A stretch of DNA of 64,000 nt, from the NCBI RefSeq assembly GCF_900103175.1, contig NZ_FNLF01000002.1:2680136-2744135 (forward strand). The letters are read 5' to 3'. The DNA comes from Tsukamurella pulmonis. Its GTDB lineage: Bacteria > Actinomycetota > Actinomycetes > Mycobacteriales > Mycobacteriaceae. Position 1 is the stretch's first letter, and the number at the start of each line of letters is the position of its first letter. The notes beneath the pieces were generated by a model. That model did no database searches. It had not been told where the DNA came from and saw only the letters and a program-made list of their open reading frames with translations. The position numbers were made by a program, and so were the translations under genes. Positions 27,581-41,068 of the stretch are shown here, in pieces.

Positions 27581-28759
27581 GAACTGGCCCTGGACCCAGA
27601 GCGCGAAGCGGTTCCACTGGTCGATGACCCACTGCAGCAGGTCGTGGCCCTGGTTCGAGACCAGCACCGCCGCGATGACGGCGACCAGCGCGGCGAGGAT
27701 GAACAGCGCGATGGCGCCGCCGTGGCCGCGGCTGCGGTACAGGGTGGCGACGGCCTTGCCGTCGACCAGCTTGGTGCCCACCTTGAGACGGGTGAGGAAG
27801 GTCGACGGGTTGGACTCACGGCGGCCGGCGTCGAAGAACTCCTCCAACGAGGCGGAGTGGCCGACGGAGACGATGAGCGAGGCGCCGTGGTGGTCGGCGA
27901 TGATCAGCGCGAGATCGGCGGCCGAGCCCGTGGCCGGGAAGGTCATCGCGCCGATGCCGAGGTCCTGGATCCGCTCGAGGCCGGGCGCGTGGCCGTCGGG
28001 CGCGGCGGGCAGCACCACCTGCGCGCCGGAGCGCAGGGTGTTGGTGGTGATCATCTCCGGGTCGCCCACGATGAGGTCGGGGCGGTAGCCGGCCTTGACC
28101 AGCGCGTCGGCGCCGCGGTTCACGCCGATGAGCACCGGCGCGTACTCCTTGATGAAGGGCTTGAGGCGCTTGAGGTCCTCGGCGTGATCGGGCCCGTCGG
28201 AGACGACGAGCACGTGCCGCTCGTTGAGGTTGACCTCCACGTCGGGGATGCCGACGCCGTCGATGAGCAGTGGCGACTCGACGCGGATGAACTCCACGGT
28301 GTTGCCCGCGAAGGCCTCCAGGTGATCGACGACGCCGGAGCGCGCGGCGAGCATGCGCGAGGTCACGTCGGTGTCGGTGAGCTGCTCGCCCTGGGCCAGC
28401 TCGCGCTCGCCGGTGTAGACGACGCCCTCGTGGACGCGGATCTTCGCGCCGTCCTTGACGCGGGTGAAGACCTCCTTGCCGGCATCGTCGACGAGCTCGA
28501 TCCCGGCGGCGGCCAGCACCTCGGGGCCGAGGTTCGGGTACCGGCCGGAGATGAACGGCGACGCGTTGACCACCGCCGCGACCCCGGCCTCGACCATGAG
28601 GTCGGCGGTGGTGCGGTCGAGGTCCAGCTCGTCGCACACCACGATGTCGCCGCGGCCGATCCGGCCGAGCAGACGCGTGGTGTCCTTGTCGACCCGGGCG
28701 GTGCCGGTGACGCCGGGCAGGTTCGACGTGTTGCGGGACAGCAGGCCAGTGAGCTTCAT
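27569..28759 (-). CDS. steA: SteA-like septation protein
   Basis: 396 aa. Homologue of Rv1697/SteA, a thiamin-pyrophosphokinase-like fold protein of the cytokinetic ring in Corynebacterium. The body has IGRGDIVVCDELDLDRTTAD, LIGVNRGADALVKAGYRPD and IVGDPEMI. One C-terminal membrane helix (GGAIALFILAALVAVIAAVLV) precedes WVIDQWNRFALWVQGQF. It forms a two-gene unit with mctB/steB. The ATG at 28759 is chosen; an ATG three codons upstream (28768) is possible. A CAGTAT -10-like box ends 7 nt before 28759. Confidence 0.88.
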   Translation of the reverse strand: MKLTGLLSRNTSNLPGVTGTARVDKDTTRLLGRIGRGDIVVCDELDLDRTTADLMVEAGVAAVVNASPFISGRYPNLGPEVLAAAGIELVDDAGKEVFTRVKDGAKIRVHEGVVYTGERELAQGEQLTDTDVTSRMLAARSGVVDHLEAFAGNTVEFIRVESPLLIDGVGIPDVEVNLNERHVLVVSDGPDHAEDLKRLKPFIKEYAPVLIGVNRGADALVKAGYRPDLIVGDPEMITTNTLRSGAQVVLPAAPDGHAPGLERIQDLGIGAMTFPATGSAADLALIIADHHGASLIVSVGHSASLEEFFDAGRRESNPSTFLTRLKVGTKLVDGKAVATLYRSRGHGGAIALFILAALVAVIAAVLVSNQGHDLLQWVIDQWNRFALWVQGQFRAL

Positions 28760-28773
28760 GCCGCACATACTGC

Positions 28774-28797
28774 CCCGTGAGTCACAGAAGTCACGGG
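28774..28797. promoter_or_regulatory. Inverted repeat upstream of steA
   Basis: CCCGTGA (28774-28780) and TCACGGG (28791-28797) are exact inverted repeats 10 bp apart, overlapping the likely -10/-35 spacer of steA. It could be a dimeric regulator site. The regulator is not known. Confidence 0.35.
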
Positions 28798-28933
28798 AGG
28801 CGCGCCGACAACACTGGAAACTTTGAGCAACTTGCACCGCACTGGTGTTACGCCCCGCCATCGACGATTCCGCCGGAATCGACGTGGCGCCGGTATATGC
28901 CGTCGCCACGCCGAAATCGGCTGATTTCCCGAG

Positions 28934-30721
28934 CTATGCGCTCGCGTGAGCCCCCGACTGCGCGATCTTGTCCGAATCGGCTGCCTCGAGGAGCTCCTCC
29001 GCGTGCGCGCGACCGGTATCGGAATCACCGAGCCCGGCGAGCATGCGCGCCAGCTCGGCGATGCGCTCCTCGCGCGACAGTGCGGTCAGCGTCGAGGTCA
29101 CCGAGCCCTTGCCCGTCTGCTTGCCCACCGTCAGGTGCGTGTCCGCGAAGGCGGCGACCTGCGGGAGGTGCGTCACGACGATCACCTGGTGCCGCTGCGC
29201 CAGAGCCGCGAGCCGACGGCCGATCTCGACGGCCGCCTTGCCGCCGACGCCTGCGTCCACCTCGTCGAAGACCATCGTCAGGCCCTGCTCGGTGGCGGCC
29301 AGGACCACCTCGAGCGCCAGCATCACGCGCGAGAGCTCGCCGCCGGATGCGGACTTACCGATGGGCAGCGGGTTGGCGCCGTCATGCGCGATCAGCCGGA
29401 ACTCCACCACGTCGGTCCCGTGCGCACCGGCGCGACGCGGCGCCCCGTCGACCACGACACCGGCCCCGTCGGCATCGGCCGCCACAGCGTCGGGCGCGAC
29501 GTCGACGGTGATCGACGCGCCGCCCATGGCGAGCTTGCGCAACTCGCCGGTGACCTTCTTGCCGAGCGAGCCGGCGGCCTTGACCCGCGCCGCGGTCAGT
29601 GCGGCCGCCGCCTTGGCGAGGTCCGTCTCGAGAGCCGAGACGCGGGACTGCAGCGCGGCGAGCCCCTCGGCGGACGTGTCGATTCCCTCCAGCCGGGTGC
29701 GCGCCTCGTCGGCCCAGGCGATGACGCCGTCGATGTCGGGCGCGTACTTGCGGGTCAGCGTCTTGAGCTCGGACTGCCGCAGCAGCAGCGATTCCAGCTC
29801 CGACGGGTCGCTCGGCAGGTCCGTGAGGTAGGCGCCGAGTTCGGTCGCGACGTCGCCCGCCACGGTGGCCGCCTCGTCGATCCGCTCCGCGAGAGCCCGC
29901 AACGCGGCGTCGTCGGAACCGGAGAGCGACGCGCGGACGGTGCCCAGCAGGTCCAGGACCGAGCCGACTCCCTCGCCGTCGTTGCCGTAGCCCGCGCCGG
30001 TGAGAGCGGCGTACGAGGTGTCGGCGGCCTCGCGCAGCGTATCGAGGTCGGAGAGCCGCTTGATCTTCTCGACGGTGTCCGTGTCCTCGCCGGACTGCGG
30101 TGCAACACCGTCGATCTCGGCGAGTGAGGCCGTGAGGTGATCCTGCTCGAGGGCGAGCTCGCGGGAGCGGGTGGTGCGGTCGGCGAGCTCGGCCCGTGCG
30201 GCGAGCCATTCCTCGCGCACACCCTGGTAGGCGCGCAGGGCCTTGGCCGCCGGGGAGCCGGCGAAGGCGTCGAGCAGGTCACGCTGGCGCTCGGGCCGCA
30301 GCAGGCGCAGCTGATCGTTCTGCCCGTGCACGGTGAGCAGCGGCCCGGCGAACTCGGAGAGGGTGCCCACGGGCACGCTGCGCCCGCCGAGGTACGCGCG
30401 GGAGCGCCCGTCGGGGGCGACGCTGCGGACGGCGATCACGGCGTCGTCGTCGAGTTCGCCCCCGGCCCCGTCGACGGTCCCGCGGACCAGGTCGGCTGAG
30501 CTGGCGCCGGCCAGGGAGAACCGGCCCTCGACGACGGCCTTGTCGGCGCCGGCGCGGATGCGGCCGGGATCGGCGCGCGCCCCCGCGAGCAGGTGCAGGC
30601 TGGTGACGACCATCGTCTTGCCCGCGCCGGTCTCACCCGTGAGCACCGTCAGGCCCGGCGCGAACTCCGCCGCGGCCTGCTCGATGACACCGAGCGACGA
30701 GATGCGGATCTCTTCGAGCAC
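28934..30721 (-). CDS. recN: DNA repair protein RecN
   Basis: 595 aa. SMC-like ATPase for double-strand-break repair. Walker A GETGAGKT (30-37), long central coiled-coil arms, ABC signature SGGELSRVMLALE and Walker B FDEVDAGVGG near the C-terminus. Length is normal. The start follows the nadK stop by 4 bp. The tlyA-nadK-recN order is widespread in bacteria. An inverted repeat at 28865-28881 (CGATTCC/GGAATCG) past the stop may end the transcript. Confidence 0.97.
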   Translation of the reverse strand: MLEEIRISSLGVIEQAAAEFAPGLTVLTGETGAGKTMVVTSLHLLAGARADPGRIRAGADKAVVEGRFSLAGASSADLVRGTVDGAGGELDDDAVIAVRSVAPDGRSRAYLGGRSVPVGTLSEFAGPLLTVHGQNDQLRLLRPERQRDLLDAFAGSPAAKALRAYQGVREEWLAARAELADRTTRSRELALEQDHLTASLAEIDGVAPQSGEDTDTVEKIKRLSDLDTLREAADTSYAALTGAGYGNDGEGVGSVLDLLGTVRASLSGSDDAALRALAERIDEAATVAGDVATELGAYLTDLPSDPSELESLLLRQSELKTLTRKYAPDIDGVIAWADEARTRLEGIDTSAEGLAALQSRVSALETDLAKAAAALTAARVKAAGSLGKKVTGELRKLAMGGASITVDVAPDAVAADADGAGVVVDGAPRRAGAHGTDVVEFRLIAHDGANPLPIGKSASGGELSRVMLALEVVLAATEQGLTMVFDEVDAGVGGKAAVEIGRRLAALAQRHQVIVVTHLPQVAAFADTHLTVGKQTGKGSVTSTLTALSREERIAELARMLAGLGDSDTGRAHAEELLEAADSDKIAQSGAHASA

Positions 30722-30725
30722 TGCG

Positions 30726-31637
30726 TTATCCCCCGATTCCCGTGCTGGTGCCGGCGACGGTCCCGCCGTCGCCGTCGCGGCGGCCGCGCCAGCCGCTGAT
30801 GGGCAGTTGGAACTTGGTCACCAGGCGGTCCGTGAACGGACCGGCGCCCAGTTTGATGAACCGGACCGGCTCGACCCCGCGCCGGATCTCGATGCGCCCG
30901 CGCTCGGGCACCTCGAGGGTGCGGCGTCCGTCGCAGAAGGCGATCGCCTCGTGCCGGCTCCCTTCGACCTCGATCGCGATCACCGAGCGCGGGCTGGTGA
31001 CCATCGGCCGGGCGAACAGCGCGTGCGCGTTGCTCGGCACGATGAGCAGGGCCTCCAGGTCGGGCCACATGACGGGGCCGCCGGCGGAGAACGCGTAGGC
31101 GGTCGAGCCGGTGGGCGTGGCGACGAGCAGACCGTCGCACGCGAACCGGGAGACGGGCCGGCCGTCGACCTCGGTGACCAGCTCGAGCAGGCCCTGCCGC
31201 GAACGGTTCTCCACGGACACCTCGTTGAGCGCCCAGCCCTGGGAGACGAGCCGGTCACCGTCGTGGATCTCGACGTCGAGCGTCATGCGCGGGTGCACGG
31301 TGTAGCGGCGGTGCACGAGGTCGTCGATGGTCTCCGGCACCGTGTCGACCTCGGACTCGGCGAGGAAGCCGACGTGCCCGAGGTTGATGCCGATGATGGG
31401 GACGTCGGCGCGACGGGCCAGTTCGGCGCCGCGCAGGAAGCCGCCGTCACCACCGAGGACGACGACGACCTCGCAGCCGACCGCGGCGTCGTCGGGCGCC
31501 TCGCGGACGTCGCTCTCGAGCTTCATCCGCACCCCGGCGGCGTCGAGCCGACGCCGGATGTCGTCGACGGTGCGGTCCACGTCGCTGCGGAGCGTGTGCA
31601 CCACCACGAGGAAAGTGCGGTCGCGCGCTGTGGTCAC
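30726..31637 (-). CDS. nadK: NAD kinase
   Basis: 303 aa. Makes NADP from NAD. Catalytic GGDGG in VVLGGDGGFLRG (about 53-64), NEVSVEN, and TPTGSTAYAFSAGGPV. Start GTG at 31637 overlaps the tlyA stop by 4 bp (GTGA). The frame is open about 100 codons upstream, but that part is shadow sequence over tlyA. Confidence 0.96.
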   Translation of the reverse strand: MTTARDRTFLVVVHTLRSDVDRTVDDIRRRLDAAGVRMKLESDVREAPDDAAVGCEVVVVLGGDGGFLRGAELARRADVPIIGINLGHVGFLAESEVDTVPETIDDLVHRRYTVHPRMTLDVEIHDGDRLVSQGWALNEVSVENRSRQGLLELVTEVDGRPVSRFACDGLLVATPTGSTAYAFSAGGPVMWPDLEALLIVPSNAHALFARPMVTSPRSVIAIEVEGSRHEAIAFCDGRRTLEVPERGRIEIRRGVEPVRFIKLGAGPFTDRLVTKFQLPISGWRGRRDGDGGTVAGTSTGIGG

Positions 31638-32449
31638 TGCGGTCCTTCCGTCACGGCCGTGCTGATCATGTCGTCCACGTCGCCGGGGAGGGCGACGGGG
31701 CCCTCCTCCCGCCGCAGGTGCAGGAAGTACTCGACGTTGCCCGACGGCCCGGGCAGCGGGCTGAAGGTCACCCCGCGCGTCGCCAGGCCCACCGCGGCGG
31801 CGGCCTCGGCCACGCCGCGCACGGCACTCGCGCGCAGCGCGGGTCCCCGGACCACGCCGCCGGACCCGAGGCGCTCCTTCCCCACTTCGAACTGCGGCTT
31901 GACCATGGGCAGCAGGTCCGCGCCGGGTGCGGCGCACCGCGCGAGCGCCGGCAGGACGAGGCCCAGGGAGATGAAGGACAGATCACCGACCACGAGGTCG
32001 ACGGGGCCGTCGACGGCCTCCGGCTCGAGGAAGCGCACGTTGGTCCGGTCGAGGACCGTCACGCGGTCGTCGTCGCGCAGGCGCCAGACGAGCTCGCCGT
32101 AGCCGACGTCCACGGCGTACACGCGCGCGGCGCCGCGGTGCAGCAGGACGTCCGTGAAGCCGCCCGTCGACGCGCCGGCGTCGAGGCACCGTCGCCCCTC
32201 TACCGTGACGTCGGGGAAGGCGTCGAGGGCGCCGATCAGCTTGTGGGCGCCGCGCGAGGCCCACTCGACCTCGCCCACCACCGCTGTCACGTGGACCGGG
32301 TCGGCGGGATCGATCTGGTTGGCGGCCTTGCGCGCGACCTGCTTGTTGACCGTGACCCGGCCCGACTCGATCAGTTCTCGGGCGTGGTCACGGGACCGGG
32401 CCATGCCGCGGCGGACCAGCTCGGCGTCGAGCCGCACCCTCCGAGCCAT
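31634..32449 (-). CDS. tlyA: TlyA, 16S/23S rRNA 2'-O-methyltransferase
   Basis: 271 aa. N-terminal S4 domain (RLDAELVRRGMARSRDHA) and an FtsJ-like methyltransferase with SAM motif CLDAGASTGGFTDVLL and VGDLSFISL. It methylates C1409 of 16S and C1920 of 23S rRNA and thereby gives capreomycin susceptibility in mycobacteria. Its substrate genes lie about 3 kb away in this window. Its ATG overlaps the upstream stop by one base (TGATG). Confidence 0.95.
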   Translation of the reverse strand: MARRVRLDAELVRRGMARSRDHARELIESGRVTVNKQVARKAANQIDPADPVHVTAVVGEVEWASRGAHKLIGALDAFPDVTVEGRRCLDAGASTGGFTDVLLHRGAARVYAVDVGYGELVWRLRDDDRVTVLDRTNVRFLEPEAVDGPVDLVVGDLSFISLGLVLPALARCAAPGADLLPMVKPQFEVGKERLGSGGVVRGPALRASAVRGVAEAAAAVGLATRGVTFSPLPGPSGNVEYFLHLRREEGPVALPGDVDDMISTAVTEGPQ

Positions 32450-32676
32450 CAGGCGCGATCCACGGTGTCGAGGGCGTCGACCAGGAGGTGGTGCGCCTGC
32501 TCGAACAGGGCGGCCTGCCGTCCGAGCGTCGCGAGCTCGCCGACGCCGGCGACGGTGCCGGGATCGACGACGGGTGCTGCCTCGAGCTCGTCGACGCGGT
32601 GCATCAGATCCTCGACGGCCGTGCGGACATCGGCGGGATCGTCGGGTCGAAACGCTGCTGGCTCCACGGTGTCCAC
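32449..32676 (-). CDS. Small conserved protein between HAD phosphatase and tlyA
   Basis: 75 aa, acidic and helical: AFRPDDPADVRTAVEDLMHRV, then a second helix LFEQAHHLLVDALDTVD. M. tuberculosis has a similar tiny gene in this place (Rv1693). Overlap with tlyA and a one-base gap to the HAD gene support translation. Function unknown. Confidence 0.8.
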   Translation of the reverse strand: MDTVEPAAFRPDDPADVRTAVEDLMHRVDELEAAPVVDPGTVAGVGELATLGRQAALFEQAHHLLVDALDTVDRA

Positions 32677-32677
32677 G

Positions 32678-33625
32678 CTATCGGATGGTCAGGCGCAGGC
32701 CCGCCCGGCGTTCCTCGGGGGCTTCCCGCGCGGCGGCGACCGCGACGTACTTCGCGTCGGCGGGATCGGCGCCGGGGCCGCCGGTGACGATCAGCTCGTC
32801 CCCGTCGAGGGTCGCGGTCCATCGCTCGCGCGGCCCGGGCCGCGTGGCCGCGCCGGGGAGGCGCAGTCCCGCGAGGGTGTCTGCGAGGTGGGTGGGCTGG
32901 TGCCTGTCGGGGGCGGCGACGACGTCGGCCACGTCGTTCACCCCGGTGAGCACCAGGTACGTGTCGGCGTCGAAGGCGTTGCCGCCCTCGATGTCCGTGT
33001 CGAGGCGGTCGCCCACGACCAGAGCCCGCTGCGCGCCGGCCGCGCGCATGGCGTCGACGAAGATCGGGGTGTAGGGCTTGCCCGCGACCCGGGGCTCGCG
33101 CTCGGTGGCGTTGCGCACCGCGGCCACCATCGACCCGTTGCCGACGAGCAGTCCCCGTTCGGTGGGAAGGGTGGCGTCGGTGTTGGTGGCGACCCAGACG
33201 GCGCCGGCGCGGATCGCGAGGGCGGCCTCGGACAGTCGCGCCCACCCCGTCTCGGGGTTGTGCCCCTGGATGACGGCGCGGGCCTCCTCGGCGGTCTCCA
33301 CCGGAACCATCCCGCGGGCCTCGACCTCGTCGCGCAGCGCCGGCGCGCCGACCACGAGCACCGGCGTTCCCACCGGCACGAGGGAAGCGAGCAGCCCCGC
33401 ACCGGCCTGCGCACTGGTGACGACGGTGTCGTCCGGTGCGGCGAAGCCGAGATCACGCAGGTGCCGGGCCACGTCGCCGGGGCGGCGGCTGGCGTTGTTG
33501 GTCACGTAGGTGACGGGCAGGCCGTCGAGCGCCTCCGCGGCCCCCGGGATCGCGACGGCGCCCGCGTACGCGGTGCCGTCCAGGTCGACGAGGAGCCGAT
33601 CGTAGGCTTCGGCGAGCGGACTCAT
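32678..33625 (-). CDS. HAD-superfamily phosphatase (Rv1692/NagD type)
   Basis: 315 aa. Motif I LLVDLDGTAY with nucleophile Asp, motif II YVTNNASRRP, Lys in AGKPYTPIF and motif IV GDRLDTDIEGGNAF are all of the NagD-like class. The M. tuberculosis homologue Rv1692 dephosphorylates glycerol 3-phosphate. A C-terminal domain of about 60 residues (ERWTATLDGDELIVTGG) is typical of the actinobacterial form. It overlaps the TPR gene by 4 bp. Confidence 0.92.
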   Translation of the reverse strand: MSPLAEAYDRLLVDLDGTAYAGAVAIPGAAEALDGLPVTYVTNNASRRPGDVARHLRDLGFAAPDDTVVTSAQAGAGLLASLVPVGTPVLVVGAPALRDEVEARGMVPVETAEEARAVIQGHNPETGWARLSEAALAIRAGAVWVATNTDATLPTERGLLVGNGSMVAAVRNATEREPRVAGKPYTPIFVDAMRAAGAQRALVVGDRLDTDIEGGNAFDADTYLVLTGVNDVADVVAAPDRHQPTHLADTLAGLRLPGAATRPGPRERWTATLDGDELIVTGGPGADPADAKYVAVAAAREAPEERRAGLRLTIR

Positions 33626-35001
33626 TCGGCGGCGTCGTCCGACGACAGCTCGGCGACCCGCTCCTCCGCGTCCGTGAACTCCTCCTCGTCCGCGGCAGCG
33701 GCGTTGAGGAACCAGGTCAGCGCGTCCGCACGGCGCTCGGCGCCGAGCAGCGCCTCCGCGTAGACGTAGAACAGGCGGGCGGCGTGGAAGCCGCGCCGGG
33801 ACGGATCGAGGTCCTCGGCCTGCAGGGTGACGACGGCCTTGTCGTACTCGCCCAGGTCCATGCGGGCGCCGGCCTCGACCATCCGCAGCTCGGTCCGGTC
33901 GTCGCCGGTCAGCTGCGCTGCCTCGTCGCCGCGGGCGGTCTCGATGGCCTTCTCGGGCCGGCCGAGACCACGCTCACTGTCGGCGATCATGGGCAGCAGG
34001 TTGACCGCGCCGCCCATCCGCTTGGCGGCACGCAGCTCGCTGAGTGCCTCGGACCACTCGCCGTTCATGTACGCGGCGATACCGCACGCCTCGCGCACGG
34101 CGGCGATGCGGCCGGCGCGCTCGCGCGCCGCCCGGGCGTGCGCCAGGGCGGCCGCGGGGTCGCTGTCGAGCAGCCGACCGGCGAGGACCAGGTGCGACGA
34201 GACGAGCTCGGCGTTGTTCTTGTCCAGGCTCAGCAGGTCACGCCGGATCGCAGGGTCGAGTTCCTTGGGATCGACGTCGTTCGGGATCGACGGCTCGCCG
34301 GCGCGGGTCCGCGGGCGGTCCGAGCGCTGATCGTCGCGCTTGAACCCGCCGGGCCGTCCGCCCTGGCCCGCGGGGCGCGCGCCGTTGCGAGGGCCGGAGA
34401 ACCCGCCGCGGCGGTCCCCTCCGCCCCGCCGGTCGCCGCCCGGGCCCCGACGGTCCGCGCTCGGCCCGCCGCTGCGTCGGTCGCCCGACGGCCGGCCGCC
34501 GAACTCACGGCGGTCACCGCCCCGGGTGTCGCCACCGCGGGAATCGCCGCTGCGGAAGTCGCGACGGTCACCGCCACGCGAATCGCCGCTGCGGAAGTCA
34601 CGACGATCGCCGCCACGCGAATCGCCGCTGCGGAAGTCACGACGGTCACCGCCACGGGAATCGCCGCTGCGGAAGTCACGACGATCGCCGCCACGGGAAT
34701 CGCCGCTGCGGAAGTCACGACGGTCACCGCCGCGGGAGTCGCCGCCGCGGCCCGACCGGTTGCCACCGACGTCACGGCGGTCACCGCGCGCGCCCTCGGA
34801 ACGCTGGTCACCGCCGCGACCCTGATAGCCACCGCGCTGGCCGCCGGAGCGATCACCGCCACGGGGGTCGTCGCCGCGGGCTCCCCGATCGTTGCCGCGG
34901 CCCGTGCCACGTGACGAATCTCCACTGCCGCCGCGGTCCGCCCGCTCGGCGGGATTGGTGAATCCGGCACGCTGCCGGCGCTCGCCGTTCGAATCGGCCA
35001 C
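33622..35001 (-). CDS. TPR-like protein with Arg/Gly/Asp-rich repeat N-terminus
   Basis: 459 aa. Residues 1-230 are low-complexity and very rich in Gly, Arg, Asp and Ser, including five exact 13-residue units DSRGGDRRDFRSG (88-152) and flanking variants. Residues 240-459 are helical repeats of TPR type (LAHARAARERAGRIAAVREA; WSEALSELRAAKRMGG; LGEYDKAVVTLQAEDLD; YVYAEALLGAERRADAL). The C-terminal part matches the Rv1691 position in M. tuberculosis. The RG-rich half resembles RNA-binding or condensate-forming tails. GTG start at 35001, right after the rRNA operon. Confidence 0.85.
   Translation of the reverse strand: MADSNGERRQRAGFTNPAERADRGGSGDSSRGTGRGNDRGARGDDPRGGDRSGGQRGGYQGRGGDQRSEGARGDRRDVGGNRSGRGGDSRGGDRRDFRSGDSRGGDRRDFRSGDSRGGDRRDFRSGDSRGGDRRDFRSGDSRGGDRRDFRSGDSRGGDTRGGDRREFGGRPSGDRRSGGPSADRRGPGGDRRGGGDRRGGFSGPRNGARPAGQGGRPGGFKRDDQRSDRPRTRAGEPSIPNDVDPKELDPAIRRDLLSLDKNNAELVSSHLVLAGRLLDSDPAAALAHARAARERAGRIAAVREACGIAAYMNGEWSEALSELRAAKRMGGAVNLLPMIADSERGLGRPEKAIETARGDEAAQLTGDDRTELRMVEAGARMDLGEYDKAVVTLQAEDLDPSRRGFHAARLFYVYAEALLGAERRADALTWFLNAAAADEEEFTDAEERVAELSSDDAAE
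34546..34740 (-). repeat. Five tandem 39-bp units coding DSRGGDRRDFRSG
   Basis: Exactly 195 bp, five units of 39 bp inside the TPR-protein gene, with only a few synonymous differences. Such near-identity implies recent expansion by slippage or recombination. Unit number may vary between strains. Confidence 0.9.
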
Positions 35002-35062
35002 GGTGCACCCACTTCCCGTCGCCCCCGAGGCGACTCACGCTATTACTGTACTTGGACATGGC

Positions 35063-35119
35063 GAAGGCCCCTGAGGAGTGGAACACGCGAAGTGTTCTAC
35101 ACGATCCCCAAGGGCCTTC
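35063..35119 (-). terminator. rRNA operon terminator
   Basis: GAAGGCCC (35063-35070) pairs with GGGCCTTC (35112-35119), enclosing an inner stem GAACAC/GTGTTC (35081-35086 and 35092-35097). It lies 19 bp past the 5S gene. There is no clear U-run. Confidence 0.65.
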
Positions 35120-35137
35120 ATCCTGTATCTAATTTTA

Positions 35138-35256
35138 GTCCGGCGGTGTCCTACTCTCCCACACCCTCACGAGTGCAGTACCATCGGCGCTGGAGGGCTT
35201 AGCTTCCGGGTTCGGAATGGAGCCGGGCGTTTCCCCTCCGCTATGGCCGCCGTAAC
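35138..35256 (-). rRNA. rrf: 5S rRNA
   Basis: About 119 nt. It begins GTTACGGCGGCCATAGCGG and contains CCCATTCCGAACC-type sequence (here CTCCATTCCGAACCCGGAAG) and GGGAGAGTAGGACACCGCC at the 3' end. Ends are estimated from the terminal helix. Confidence 0.96.
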
Positions 35257-35289
35257 ACTGCGAAACAACACATGTGTGCTGTCTCAGAC

Positions 35290-35307
35290 ATTGCATAGTG
35301 GACGCGA
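35290..35307 (-). other. 3' strand of the 23S precursor processing stem
   Basis: These 18 nt pair completely, with one G-U pair, with 38653-38670 in the 16S-23S spacer. The two strands bracket the 23S gene and form the long stem normally cut by RNase III. Confidence 0.7.
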
Positions 35308-35394
35308 ACCAAACCGAAGTCTGGTTTCTGTTGTTGTTACACGCTATTCGTTCCTGTGAGCCTCAGTGCTCATTTTGGCGAATGTTATGTGTGT

Positions 35395-38480
<3,086 letters not shown>

Positions 38481-38652
38481 AACACACAAAACACACACCA
38501 AACCTGAAACAACCGAAGCCGTCACAAACCTGAGTGCCCTTCATGACATAAGCGCCAAAAAAACACAACAAAATGCTTACACAGAAACATGTAAAATTAC
38601 AGAAACATAACACAACAACCACACCGAAAACGATGCAGCGTCATGTTGATGC

Positions 38653-38670
38653 TCGCGTCCACTATACAAT
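38653..38670 (-). other. 5' strand of the 23S precursor processing stem
   Basis: RNA strand ATTGTATAGTGGACGCGA pairs with its partner at 35290-35307 beyond the 23S gene over 18 bp. Confidence 0.7.
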
Positions 38671-38780
38671 TCTCAAACAACACACACCACCACACCGCCA
38701 CCAGCTATGAACCCCACAGGGCCCACTACGCCGGCGCAGACGCGCAGCAGCAAACTAGAGAAGACGTGTCCTCTCAGACA

Positions 38781-38795
38781 CCCAACAGTGTGCCG
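38781..38795 (-). other. 3' strand of the 16S precursor processing stem
   Basis: 15 nt that pair fully, with two G-U pairs, with 40631-40645 in the 16S leader. The two strands bracket the 16S gene, as expected for the RNase III stem. Confidence 0.65.
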
Positions 38796-38918
38796 ACGAA
38801 ACCCCCAACGACCAGCACCAGCCGGCCACGAGGCGATAAGAATTACCGTGTCAGTGTTCCACCCAATAATATGAGCGACCGCCAAACCACGAACGGGTTT
38901 GATACGGCACTAAATGCT

Positions 38919-40446
<1,528 letters not shown>

Positions 40447-40630
40447 AACACTAGAAACACAAGGTTTCAGCATAATCCAGGAAATCCTGAACAAAACGAA
40501 ACCACTGACAAAAATCAATGATTCCAGAAATACATCTCGCAAAGAAATAAACGAGAAAAGCCACAACACAAACAACCAAGTAATTTGATTGTCCATGCGT
40601 GCCAAAAAATTTTGGCACTGACAATTTCAT

Positions 40631-40660
40631 CGACACACTGTTGAGTTCTCAAAGAACACG
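40631..40660 (-). promoter_or_regulatory. 16S leader boxA-like element and 5' strand of the 16S processing stem
   Basis: The RNA reads GTTCTTTGAGAACTCAACAG, the element typically found in actinobacterial rRNA leaders and linked to antitermination. The adjoining bases (40631-40645) pair with 38781-38795 beyond the 16S gene. Confidence 0.65.
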
Positions 40661-40720
40661 CCAAACGCGGCCGTCCACACCATATGTTTTCCGTGTGAAC
40701 CGCACCTTCGCAGGCAGTTC

Positions 40721-40749
40721 ATGCTACTCTCTGAAGGAACACCAGTCAA
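40721..40749 (-). promoter_or_regulatory. rRNA promoter, proximal (P-a)
   Basis: -35 TTGACT (40749-40744), 17-nt spacer, -10 TAGCAT (40726-40721). Closest promoter to 16S, giving a leader of about 265 nt. Confidence 0.7.
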
Positions 40750-40784
40750 ACTCACTGGCGTGACCCTCTCGGAGCAACCGTTCT

Positions 40785-40813
40785 AGCTTAGCAGACCGGA
40801 TTTCCGTGTGCAA
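40785..40813 (-). promoter_or_regulatory. rRNA promoter, middle (P-b)
   Basis: -35 TTGCAC (40813-40808), 17-nt spacer, -10 TAAGCT (40790-40785). Its -10 and first transcribed bases are repeated almost exactly at P-c. Confidence 0.65.
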
Positions 40814-40940
40814 CTCGCTCTCGCGGGCCGCTCTCGGAACTGCTTCTCACCGCTCAGCCGCACATCAAGACGCTCTCGACCGTGTGACACGCTCGAAAGT
40901 CATCGTCTTCCGTGGGCTGGCTGCTCGGAGCAACCGTTCC

Positions 40941-40970
40941 AGCTTATGTCGGAGTCGAACTCGGTGTCAA
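40941..40970 (-). promoter_or_regulatory. rRNA promoter, distal (P-c)
   Basis: -35 TTGACA (40970-40965, consensus), 18-nt spacer, -10 TAAGCT (40946-40941). The downstream sequence GAACGGTTGCTCCGAG matches that after P-b, showing that the promoter unit was duplicated. Confidence 0.7.
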
Positions 40971-41068
40971 ACCGGGGTTCAGCTCCTGGTTGTCAATCTG
41001 TCTGCGTTTCTACCGCCTGACCTGGGCTTTTCGGCCCCGTCCTGGTCGGTGTCGCGCTGACTTCGAAT

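Noticed and set aside
34546-34740. Tandem repeats as a possible CRISPR array
   Set aside because: The units are directly adjacent with no spacers, and they code for in-frame DSRGGDRRDFRSG repeats of a protein.
35036-35119. Tiny minus-strand frame MKALGDRVEHF... between 5S and the TPR gene, and a plus-strand counterpart starting at 35058
   Set aside because: The sequence is the rRNA terminator hairpin; there is no RBS and both strands are open only because of the stem symmetry.
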